Assembly (NCBI RefSeq): GCF_040954645.1 | Contig: NC_092807.1 | Span: 3,596,001 to 3,660,000 of the forward strand | Length of the DNA: 64,000 nucleotides | Origin: Diabrotica undecimpunctata | Lineage: Eukaryota; Arthropoda; Insecta; Coleoptera; Chrysomelidae | Direction: 5' to 3' | Part shown: positions 1-9,420 of the stretch, piece by piece | Layout of the letters: every line of letters begins with the position of its first letter | How positions within the stretch are numbered: the first letter of the stretch is position 1 | Notes under the pieces: generated by a model | The model's database searches: none | What the model was told of the DNA's origin: nothing | The model's input: the letters and a program-made list of their open reading frames with translations, nothing else | Program-made: the position numbers and the translations under genes

Positions 1-158
1 ATGTAAAACCTGAAAACTGGGAAAAGGCAGTAAATCACACTATTAAAGAAGAGGAAAAAATGTGGAAGCTGGACAATATTACTGATAAAATGATCGAGCC
101 AGTTATTATAAATCTTGGTTCTGAAAGTTCATCTTCTGAATCTGATTTGGATTTGTAA
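1..158 (+). pseudogene. Tc1/mariner-like transposase, C-terminal end only
   Basis: An open frame enters from the left edge and stops at TAA 156-158. It encodes a Trp/Lys/Glu-rich stretch, then a run of serines and acidic residues ending in ESDLDL. The same pattern (PEIW...[11 protein letters not shown]..., then PVII.L, then an acidic tail) closes the transposase relic at 34090-35376 on the other strand. I therefore read this as the 3' end of a related DDE transposase whose body lies outside the window. The identification rests on this within-window similarity only. Confidence 0.5.
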
Positions 159-1849
159 CAAGTAGCTGTAAGTTTTATATTAATATTTTTATTCATCTAT
201 TTAACATACCTTAGACGGTTTTAAAAACTCTTTTTCTCTTTTGTAATTTTTAAAAATTAAAAAAAATGTGAATTTTTTAAAACCCTTTTTAATGTAGGCC
301 AGTCAGTTCTAATATAGTGTGTGATAAAAGAGGTCACTTTTGTTTACATACACATAACACTTTATAACACTGAAATAATTCATTTATTTTTTACAATTAT
401 TCAAAGTAATTTTTCAATTAATCTTGAGCACGTCCATGGAGTGGTCGGAGCTACCAGTTAAAATTATGCTAATTACTCTCTCGTTCATAAAAATAAACTA
501 TAAGACTTTGCAGAAACGCGTTTATCAAACAATTTTGTTGAAAATAAAAACAATTATAATTTTGACATAATAACGCACATCATATGATATGACAGAGTAA
601 ATCAAAAGTTTGGAAACGCCTCATTATCTCTTAAATGGATAGTCACTTTGGTTTTTGAAGCGAAGCTTCTATTTTGGCGTTGTATTACCTTTTTCTCTAT
701 ACTAAAATGCTGAGGCGTTTGAAGAAATTTTAAGTTAATTCGTTTCAACGATAAAGCCTTGTTAGCAGACTTTTTCGCAACCTTCTATATTTCTAAAAAA
801 TGTTATAAATATTTGATATTTATATAGATTTGTCATTTTTCTCAACTACATAACTTGACCGTGAACTGTTGCACCGAAGTTTTCAATTGAACACAGTAGT
901 ACATTAGCTAGATACCACCTATTACGTACCTCACCTTGTTAAATACCAACTTTTTTATTATACATTGTCACACAATCTTCATAATTTCCGACCCAACCCA
1001 CCATAAATTTTATCAAAATTGAAAACGACAAATCTGTTAACTGTTTACATAATCCGCGGTACTATTTATAGTCGAATGTTTTGAATAATTTTCCTCGTTC
1101 GGCTGTATTTATACCTACCCATTTTTTCGAGATAAGAACATGTATGCAATGTGGTTCCCGATTCGATATACAAATAATTAAAAAACATAGTTGAAGAGGA
1201 CGCCCCGAGGTATTCGGTGGCCTTCACTAATTTCATGTTGGAGACCGATTTTATTTTTAGAACAGTTTACAGTTGGGTGCAGTGTTGCCTGTTAATTAGC
1301 TGATTTTCTTCAAAAAGTTACAAAAATCACCATGAAAGTTAATATCAACATAAAAGGAGATAAAAAAATGAAACTGAATCAACTGCTAGAGCTATAAAGA
1401 TGTCAGTCTTCAGAATTAGGCGAAGAAATGAAGTACTAAACCTACCAATTCTCCGCAGCAAGATGAATCGCTGTCAATTTTTTGCATTCGATTCGGGAAA
1501 GTGTTAGGAAATGCGTTCATGATGTGCCTCGTCTGCTGGAGTAGGTTTAGTGCTTTTTAGTGCTTCATTTCCCGCCTAAATGTATTTTTTTCTTTATCGT
1601 TTTGGTGTACTGTTACTTTCTCTGGTAGTTGAGTTAGTAATCGTTGACTCAATCATTTGCGTTCAATATATATTTTTTTAATTTGGCTCATGCATGCCAG
1701 GCCCGTTATTTTAATGTCATATTTCACAAAGTTATTAGGCATACACATTTTGAACATACACCTTCCTCTAAAGCCAATCAAAATTTCATCAACACAAACA
1801 CATGTGCCTACGAAATACAGTTTTTGACAATTTTATATAAATATATCTT
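159..1849. other. AT-rich stretch without a recognisable gene
   Basis: No open frame of credible coding character is seen. Positions 654-716 hold a roughly 60-bp dispersed repeat that recurs at 26849-26915 (GAAGC-AAGCTTCTAT, then TGGCGTT, then AAAATGCTGAGGC). The rest is simple AT-rich DNA, perhaps including the terminal region of the transposon whose transposase ends at 158. Confidence 0.5.
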
Positions 1850-1902
1850 TCTTTCTCCCCTTCCTTTTACCCTAATAGGGTGTCGGATTTGGGCTAGCTA
1901 TT

Positions 1903-2442
1903 TTAATTTCCATTTACCCACCTCTTCCATTCTTTTCTGTTTCCTGCCATTATTTTCAATTCTTCGAGTGATTTTTGTTTAAGTTTTCCCGACTCTACTA
2001 CTTGCTGTATCCATTTTTTTCTTGGTCTGCCTCTTTTTCTTTTTCCGATGTTTTTTGCTTCATAAATTTTTCTTGTTATTCTATTGGATTGCATCCTCAT
2101 CAGATGCCCATACCAGTTCATTTGTCTCTTTGCTATTTTGTTCATTATCGGTTCCTGGTTGGCCATTCTCCTAATAGTCTCGTTGCTTAATCTATCCCAT
2201 TTTGTCTTTCCAACTATTCTTCTTAGATGTCTCATCTCCATTGCGTTTATCCTGCTCTTATGTTTTTCCAGAATTGTCCAGTTTTCACTTGCATAGAGCA
2301 CAGTCGGTATCACTATTGTGTTATATATTTTTATTCTTGTTTCTCGTGCAAGTTCTATTTTTCCCATTATTGGGGCTAACGCACAATATAACTTGTTTGA
2401 TTTCTTTGCTCTATTTGTTAGTTCCCAGTCTATTTTTCCATC
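1903..2442 (-). pseudogene. LINE ORF2, C-terminal segment after the reverse transcriptase
   Basis: This segment encodes the region after the palm and thumb: ARETRIKIYNTIVIPTVLYASENWT, then RHLRRIVGKTKWDRLSNETIRRM, then WYGHLMRMQ, then GKRKRGRPRKKWIQQV. That order is standard for the C-termini of this insect LINE type. It is out of contact with its catalytic part because of the 2455-3056 insertion. Confidence 0.75.
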
Positions 2443-2454
2443 GTTAGTTATTAT
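2443..2454. repeat. Target-site duplication, left copy (12 bp)
   Basis: GTTAGTTATTAT here is repeated exactly at 3057-3068, on the other side of the palindromic insertion. The codons spanning it (for IITN on the minus strand) appear on both sides, which shows the LINE was intact across this point before the insertion. Confidence 0.85.
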
Positions 2455-3056
2455 GTAACAATAAAACACTGAAAACTTTGTTTTCAAAACTTCCACAAAA
2501 TTTATTTTAAATTCTTATCACTACAGCTGTTTCGGCTAATTGCCTTTCTCAAGTGATCTGTTTTTGGCATGGGTTTACACTTTATAGTCTCTAATGAAAT
2601 AAGTTGAGGAGGGGAGAACTGTTTGTCTCAAGCTGGTCATTCAGAATTATATCTGTGTTTTTAATTTGTTGATTTCCATAGATTCTAACAAAGATAGCTT
2701 TCTAACAAAGACACACATTCTAGAAACATAGATTCTAACAAAGATACACATTCAAAATAAAGGCCTTAAGCTATCTTTGTTAGAATCTATGGAAATCAAC
2801 AAATTAAAAACACAGATATAATTCTGAATAACCAGCTTGAGACAAACAGTTCTCCCCTCCTCAACTTATTTCATTAGAGACTATAAAGTGTAAACCCATG
2901 CCAAAAACAGATCACTTGAGAAAGGCAATTAGCCGAAACAGCTGTAGTGATAAGAATTTAAAATAAATTTTGTGGAAGTTTTGAAAACAAAGTTTTCAGT
3001 GTTTTATTGTTACATAAAATGAATTTCCATCAAGTAACGGTCGAATCCATCAATTA
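2455..3056. mobile_element. Palindromic insertion (about 250-bp inverted arms), Penelope-like by inference
   Basis: Positions about 2451-2699 and 2771-3017 are near-perfect reverse complements. I see a single mismatch in about 250 bp, around a roughly 70-bp centre. About 40 bp at the right end (3018-3056) are not duplicated. The insertion is flanked by a 12-bp target duplication. Each arm carries a TTGAGAAAGGC...GCCGAAAC motif flanked by complementary ATCAC/GTGAT, the layout of a decayed hammerhead ribozyme such as Penelope-like retroelements carry. There is no coding capacity. A foldback DNA element is the alternative. Confidence 0.6.
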
Positions 3057-4334
3057 GTTAGTTATTATACTTCCCAGGTATTCGTAAGTTGTTACTATTT
3101 CCAATTCTGAGTTTTTACATTTTATCTTTATTTGATTATCTTCCTTATCTCCTTTACCGCTGATTATCATTATCTTACTTTTTTCCACGTTTATCTCCAT
3201 TTTAAGTTCTTCTATTTGTTTTACCCATATATCCATTAGTTTCTGCATTTTATTCTCGGAATCTGCTATTAGTACTATGTCGTCTGCATACATTAAGGAC
3301 TCTATTGTTACCGGTTGTAATCTACGGTAACCTATTATTGTCTGTAGTTGATTAGTTCTGACTCTAGTGTTTCTTATCAATTCGTTCATTACTATTATGA
3401 ATAGCAAAGGGCTGAGACTATCTCCTTGTTTAATACCTCTCTTCCAATTAAATGCTTCCGATCTTTCCCCTGTTATTTGTACCCTTCCTTTTACCTCTTT
3501 GTAAGTACTTTCTATAATTTTTATCAATGCATTAGGTACGTTTATTTTCCTCAAGCATTTCCCTATAATATGTCTTTCTATCGTGTCAAATGCTGCTCTT
3601 AGGTCTATGAATGCTAATACTAGTTTTTTCCCCGTATCTATGCTTCTTTCTATTAGGTTTCTAATGATATATATGTTGTCATTTGTCTGTCTTTCCGGTC
3701 TAAATGCCATTTGTTCTTCTCCCAATATCATTTCTACTTCTTGTCTCAGTCTCTTCTCTATTATTTTCGTATATATTTTAAAGCACACCGATGACAGACA
3801 TATTGCCCTATAGTTGTCGCAGTTTACATGTTCTCCTTTTTTGTATATTGGCACGATGATATTGTTCTGCCAGTCTTTAGGGATTGTTTCTTTTTCCCAC
3901 GCCTCTTTATATATTTTCCATAGCCAGTTTATTCCTTCTTCTCCCATGTATTTTACCATTTCCGGTTCAATTTCATCATCTCCACCTGCCTTGCCTATTT
4001 TTATATTTGATAATCCTTCTATTACTTCTTCTCTACTTATTTGCTCTGGCTCTGTGTTTTCTTCGCCTTCATTGATTATATTGTCTTCCTTTATCACTTC
4101 GGTATCAAATTTTTTCTCATAATATTCTTTCCATACTCTAGCTATTTGTTCTGGGCTTATTTGTATTTGGTTTGAAGTATCTCTTACTGCGTTTATTTCC
4201 TTTCGTTTTCCCTGCCTTATGTGTCGTATTGTCGTCCAAAAGTTTCTATTATTTGTTATATATTCTTCCTGAAGTTCTTCTCCAAATTCTTTGAATGTTT
4301 TTGCTTTTGCTTGTGTGACTGTCTTTTTTGCCAA
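3054..4334 (-). pseudogene. LINE ORF2, reverse transcriptase segment
   Basis: A 426-codon open frame encodes reverse transcriptase blocks in order: the linker [116 protein letters not shown] and YEYLGSIITN. The catalytic Asp pair is intact. The frame stops at the junction with the palindromic insertion, so the copy cannot make a full ORF2 protein. Confidence 0.85.
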
Positions 4335-4787
4335 TCGTCTCTGCCTATAGTATTTTTCTTTATCTTCTTCTAATCCCGTTTCGATGTATTTTTTTCATGC
4401 TATTTTCTTCTTTTTTATTTCTGTCTTCACTTCTTTATTCCACCATCTTGTCCTTTTCAACTGTTTATTATATTTTTTGATTCCACACACTTCTATAAAT
4501 ATATCAAATATGTTACTAATGACTGCTGTTGGATCTATCTTTATTCTCTCCTCTCTCTCCAGAGGGTTATCAAAACGTAAACATTTTAAAAATATTGCAA
4601 ATCTTCAAGCTTCAGTGTCTTAAGATAGAATAGTTTAATAGCATGGATTTCTATTTTATTAAGCTACTTGCGTCCCTCTCTCCTGATTTTACTATCCTGG
4701 TCTGTGTACAACCCTCGTCTGGACGATAAAGCAAAAGCTAGTGTTTTCGCACGGCAAGTGCGTAATGTGGACACCTATTTTATTTTT

Positions 4788-4990
4788 TCAAAGAGATAAT
4801 CTTCTTCTTCTTATGTGCCGTCCGTTCCGATCGTTGGCGATCATTATGGCTATGATGACTTTGTTGGTTGCTATACGAAATAGCTGTGTTAAGGTCTTTC
4901 TATACCATGCTCTCAGGTTAGGAAGCCAGGATATTCTTCTTCGTCCTGGGGCCCTTTTTCCTTCAATTTTACCTTGCAAAATGCATTGGA
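4788..4990 (-). mobile_element. LINE 3'-end fragment
   Basis: The frame MQGKIEGKRAPGRRRISWL...RKT...LFRIATNK is the conserved C-terminus of the same family as the element at 9429-12027, which ends MQGKIQ then decayed RRRMSWL. The 3' side on the minus strand is a GAAGAAGAAG run (plus-strand CTTCTTCTTC near 4800), the simple-repeat tail typical of these elements. This is a short, 5'-truncated copy. Confidence 0.7.
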
Positions 4991-5156
4991 GTATATATAA
5001 TCATGTGCTTCCAAAACTAATATGCCAAATTAAGTACCGAGATTAATTAATTTAAAGTTTGTATAAGTCAAAATAATACAAGTCAAAATTAAACTGGTTC
5101 GATTAAATGCACAGTTTTATTAAATGTTAACCAATGAAAAGGAAAACAACGAGAAG

Positions 5157-5170
5157 TAAGATTGCATTAT
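5157..5170. repeat. Target-site duplication, left copy (14 bp)
   Basis: TAAGATTGCATTAT is repeated exactly at 7240-7253, immediately after the ATC-rich 3' tail of the LINE. The pair fixes both ends of that insertion. Confidence 0.9.
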
Positions 5171-5585
5171 GCATTCAAAGTTATGCAAACTGGAGTTGTC
5201 CACAAATTTATCCGCTAATATAGTTAATCTTTTTAGCAACCGAACTTTATATATCAGAGACCATAGTAATCAGTTATATGGTCCACGAATAACTCATACA
5301 GGATTACCACAGGGGTCTGTATTAAGCCCAATTCTCTTTAACATATTTTCGGCAAGTATACACGACATTTTTGTTGATTCCATAAAATGTATACAGTACG
5401 CCGATGATATATGTATTTACTCCGTCCGTGATTCATATGACGATTGTGTGGAGGTCCTGGAACACATCATGAAACTAGTAGATAATTGGACTAAAGACCA
5501 CGAACTTACTATATCCCCAGAAAAATCTGTTATTATGATATTTACAAGACATAGGTTATGTACGCCTGATAGTCTACACCTGTAA
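5171..5585 (+). pseudogene. LINE reverse transcriptase, palm fragment
   Basis: The open frame runs from the truncation point to a TAA at 5583-5585. It contains TGLPQGSVLSPILFNIFSAS (B-block) and QYADDICIYSV (catalytic block), then WTKDHELTISPEKSVIMIF. After the stop the frame continues as a YDIPVVTEYKYLGIILD-like peptide with a further frameshift near 5680. Confidence 0.8.
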
Positions 5586-5755
5586 GGATATGATATACCC
5601 GTTGTCACTGAGTATAAATATCTTGGTATAATCCTAGACCCCAAATTACTATGGTCTAAACATGTCCAATATGTAAAAAAAAAAGATGTGAGAAAGGCAT
5701 TAATCTTCTTAAATGTGTCACTTGCAGGAAATGGGGTGCTGATCCCAAAGTTGCA

Positions 5756-7132
5756 TTGATGTTTTACAGGACCTACGTGCGATCAATTTTGGATTACGGA
5801 TGTGTGTTATACGGATCAGCAAGCAAAACACATTTACTAAAAATAGATCGTATTCAGTTTAAAAGTTTGAGATTAACTTTGGGTGCTATGAAATCAACAC
5901 CATGCCCCCTGTTACTTGCTGAAAGTAATGAAATGCCATTAGAATATCGTAGAAATTTATTATCAACAAAATATGTATTAAAATTAAGGGCTAGAACAAG
6001 TGGCCTACTAAGTATGCTGTATGAATTATCCATTCAAAATCTAGTAAACAATTATTGGAGAATAAAAACTTCACCACCATTAGCAGATGCCTTTCTGGAA
6101 ACCAATGATTTACCGGTTACACTTTCAACAAATTATATTAAACCATCTTATAAATTAGAATTTAATACAATCTTCAAAAAATTAAATATTATATTTCCGA
6201 AATATTCAGATTCACATCAAATAAATAACAAGCTGTTGAACTCCATATTGAGTGAATATACTAATAAAACTATAATTTACACAGATGGCTCTAAACTGAA
6301 CGATGGGAAAGTAGGGTCTGCAGTGTATATTCCTTCCAAAAACAAATCACTTAAAATAAAGCTTTCTCCACATTGCTCTATTTACACTACAGAAGCGGTA
6401 GCTATTAGGAAAGCTCTGGATTGGCTAGAGCACGCAAATTTGCAAGATGCTGTGATCATCTCAGACCCTAAGTCAATTCTTAGTGGACTTAATAATACTG
6501 AGTTAAACCATAAAACATGTGAGCTGATATGTGACATTAAACAAAAAATGAGAAACAAAGATATAACATTTATTTGGGCAAAAAGTCACTCCGGGATAAA
6601 AGGTAATGAAATAGTAGACGAGCTCGCTAAGGATTCTACTCATTCAGGTATACAAGAACATATTTACACAGTATCAGACCTAATCAATTTTTATACTAAA
6701 AAAATAAATTTTAACTGGCAAGACAGATGGAAAATATTGGCGAATACTTCAAATAATCATTATTACAAGATCCATCCTACGTTACCATCCCTAACAGAAT
6801 TACCACACATATTCCATTATAATATATCTAAACGATCAGCAGCAACTATCACAATATTAAAAACTAGTCACGGTGCTGTTCCTGCTCACCTGGCTAGATT
6901 AAACATTATAGAATCAGGAAAGTGTTTATGCGATAATATTTCCCAGTGTGATGTTAATCACATCCTGTTTGGATGTATTAAAAATAAAGCACTCTCATCT
7001 ACGTTTTATGAAAACCTAGTTAAAAGTAATGTGCAACTTCCAGTAAACATAACCCACCTACTGTCATTGAACCAGAAATCTATATACGAACTCATATGTA
7101 ATCACTTATATGCATCCGGATATATAATATAA
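5756..7132 (+). pseudogene. LINE thumb and RNase H, 458 codons open
   Basis: This is the longest open frame of the element. It carries the post-RT region RTYVRSILDYGCVLYGSASKT, then ribonuclease H with IIYTDGS (first Asp), TEAVAIRKALDWL (Glu), VIISDPKSIL (Asp) and GIKGNEIVDELA (last Asp), then a C-terminal CLCDN...DVNHILFGC zinc-knuckle-like block that ends I/Jockey-type ORF2 proteins. The catalytic residues look intact, but the 5' truncation makes the copy inactive. Confidence 0.85.
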
Positions 7133-7239
7133 ATTTAGTACAATCAAGTTTTTAATTGATAAACATAACATAAATCATTTAAAAATCTGTGGCAAAAGGA
7201 CTAGTTTCCATGCCAAACACACTATCATCATCATCATCT

Positions 7240-7253
7240 TAAGATTGCATTAT
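7240..7253. repeat. Target-site duplication, right copy (14 bp)
   Basis: Exact copy of 5157-5170, directly after the LINE tail. Confidence 0.9.
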
Positions 7254-8810
7254 TTATTTATTTACAATAAAGAAAATGTGTGTCAACACACAGGGAAATT
7301 TTGAAAAGCAGAGTGTTTTCTCTGTAGCACGCACATAAAGAAACAGCCAAGAAATTATTTTTAATTGCCAAGGCACCGCACCATCATTGTTAAAGTAGGT
7401 TTTAAAAGGCTCTCTTCTCGCCATTGCTGACATCGAAGAATGATTACTCCCTTGTTGACATAAGTCCTCAAGTCCTGCAGTTTCTGTTCTCCAAGAGCCA
7501 TGGGAGGTGTTGCCTGCATCAATATCTTCCCGGTCGACATTACTGCTGATTAAATAATTTCGATTTTCTTTTTTCAACCAATTATGTAAAGCGCATGCTG
7601 CCAATACAATTTTGTCGACTGTTTCTACATCGATTGCAATTGGTTTTTTTAATAGACGAAATCGGCTTACCAATATCCCAAAGGCATTTTCTACTATTCG
7701 TCTCGCTCTGGATAGTCGGTAATTGGAAACTTTCTGTTCCAGTGTTAAATTGTCACCAGGGTAAAGTTTCGTAATATAGGTTTTTAATGGAAATGTAGCA
7801 ATTTTTATATACACTTCCATCTGATGCCATTCCACAAGCCCCAACATCAACATAACGAAAGCAATAGTCATCATCTACTAACGCCACAAGAACAATACTG
7901 AACACTTTTTTATAACTGATGTACATACTTCCACTATTACCAGGAGCGATAATTTGAATATGTTTTCCATCAACGGCACCATGGCACCATAGCATAAAGG
8001 AAAGTTCCATCTCTTCCTAAATCCATTTTCTATTTCTGCTCATTCTTTGGCATTATTTGGTATATCAAAAAAAAAAAAAAAAAATCTGCGACGCCAACTG
8101 CAAAAACTACTAGTAAATCAAACTATAAAATGTCAGCTCTAACTCCAAAAAAGAGAACAATTTCAGAAGTGTTCATCTGCGGATGAGCATGGTACACAAG
8201 AAAATGAGCATGATATTTTTAGAACTTTTGTGAGTAGCCAACTGAAAATGTTATCTACTGCAGGAGCTATTATGGCTCTGGACAAAATAGTGCCATATTA
8301 TCTCAGTCCTGCATGGAAGATCTGAACTACGTAAACGCCACATTTACATACCAGACGCCTAGTAGTCATTGCTCTTTAGATTCACACACAACAATTAATA
8401 CTGTACCATTGCCACTTACCCCAGGAGAGTCGAATTTATCAATAATTATAGAAACTGAAGCTAATAATTATCAACGACAAAATCCAATCGACGAGATTAA
8501 TTTAGATTTTTTACGATAAGGACAATGAGAATTCTATTGCCTCAGCATTCATTTAGCAATACAAATACAAAATTATTGTTAGTACTAACCTTTGTTTTTT
8601 TTTTCAATGCCTTAAAGATTTCTTCACATACCTCTGGTATGAATTTAGATATGGAACACCTTGAAACCCGATAAAAGTGACTCAGTCTTCTGTAACTAAT
8701 GTCGGATGAAAGAAAATCCTAAAGTAATCTCCAACTTTACTCTTGCTGGTAAAGCCTCTGTCATAATAGTATGCTGTTGTTGAATTTTTGGCATCATTAG
8801 ACTCAACAGA
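7254..8810 (-). pseudogene. PIF/Harbinger (HARBI1-like) transposase, broken
   Basis: Reading leftwards from about 8810, an N-terminal helix-turn-helix region is recognisable (ISYRRLSHFYRVSRCSISKFIPEVCEEIFKAL). A gap at about 8070-8600 follows. Then come AEIENGFRKRWNFPLCYGA and VDGKHIQI-AP-NSGSMYISYKKVFSIVLVALVDD (8010-7753), with a frameshift near 7870, and YRLSRARRIVENAFGILVSRFRLLKKPI...ALHNWLKKENR (to about 7560). These are the DDE_Tnp_4 landmarks. The first Asp (VDGKH) and the Glu of VENAFG are visible. Frameshifts and the interrupting segment make it non-functional. A LINE later inserted on its 3' side. Confidence 0.8.
8119..8519 (+). pseudogene. MADF/BESS-like protein fragment (possible Harbinger second ORF)
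   Basis: Around 8200-8320 the plus strand encodes HDIFRTFVSSQLKMLSTAGAIMALDKI, which resembles the C-terminal BESS-like segment of insect MADF proteins. The reading then shifts frame to the small open frame 8313-8519. PIF/Harbinger transposons usually carry a second Myb/SANT or MADF-type gene in opposite orientation, so this may be that partner. It lies inside the gap of the transposase, bounded by poly-A at 8069-8087 and poly-T at 8596-8605. Confidence 0.4.
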
Positions 8811-9420
8811 ATATCAAACACATCTGGCATCATTCGTAAAATACTTTACATTTATTTACTTTAAAGTCTTCATTTCTTCTAAAACCAGTGCGGATGATCC
8901 ACGTTCATTTCTTTTTAAAATCCATAGTCTTCTCCAAATGCATTTTTCCAACAAAGCTTCTGTTAATTCATCCAATGCATTTGGACACAGTTTCTGAAGT
9001 AACTGTTTCAGTCGAACATTGTTTTTTTTTTGAAATATTTATCATTTTTAGTGGATTTTTTGCTCTATTGATCTTACAATCGTACTAGCTACTGGCTGAA
9101 AATTTCCTAGCCACATGTAAATCGTTCTAGCATGCGCCAAGCCAGGACAGTAACTCAGGCTAGGATACCGGGATATCTAACTTGCTATCCTAGCTTGAAA
9201 AATTAGTCTCGTGTAATCTGGTCAATATGATCTGCTTTTCGACAGATCTTGCTTTTACTATACAGCTTCTCTTCCAAGTCCTTCATATTCTCATGTTTTC
9301 CTGTTTCTCATTTTCTTATTGATACGCTCCATTTTAAATACATGTTCTCGAATTCTCCCCTTCTCCAGTTTCATTTTAGTAATACTTTTAATTTAATAAG
9401 TATAATGTTTGGTATTTTAT

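Larger units (their letters stand above)
1850..4560 (-). mobile_element. LINE (non-LTR retrotransposon), minus strand, interrupted by an insertion
   Basis: Reading leftwards, 4334-3054 encodes a reverse transcriptase core: [52 protein letters not shown] and the catalytic YADD. The C-terminal part, with GRPRKKW and a final KEWKRWVNG, continues at 2442-1903. The two halves are separated by the 602-bp insertion at 2455-3056, which falls in the codons for SIITN/DGK. Upstream of 4334 the frame is broken, but RTRWWNKEVKTEIKKK-like peptide can be read to about 4560. The endonuclease region is missing, so the copy is 5' truncated. It is probably an RTE/CR1-like family; I cannot assign the clade without a search. 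Confidence 0.8.
5171..7239 (+). mobile_element. 5'-truncated LINE with RNase H domain, exact ends defined
   Basis: The element begins inside the reverse transcriptase and ends in a (TCA)n tail at about 7224-7240. It encodes GLPQGSVLSPILFNIF and the catalytic YADD (5169-5585, then one stop and a frameshift), the thumb (ILDYGCVLYGSAS) and an RNase H domain with IIYTDGSKL, TTEAVAIRKAL and GNEIVDELAKD. RNase H plus the RT motif style suggests the I/Jockey group. The perfect 14-bp duplication on both sides shows target-primed insertion. It landed in the PIF/Harbinger relic that continues at 7254. Confidence 0.9.

Noticed and set aside
1975..2447. Overlapping plus-strand hydrophobic frames
   Set aside because: Shadows of the minus-strand LINE ORF2 C-terminus.
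2911..2951. Hammerhead in the palindrome arms as a functional ribozyme
   Set aside because: Stem I, stem II and GAAA are arranged correctly, but the CUGANGA core is replaced by CUUGAGAAA; kept only as a relic supporting the Penelope-like idea.
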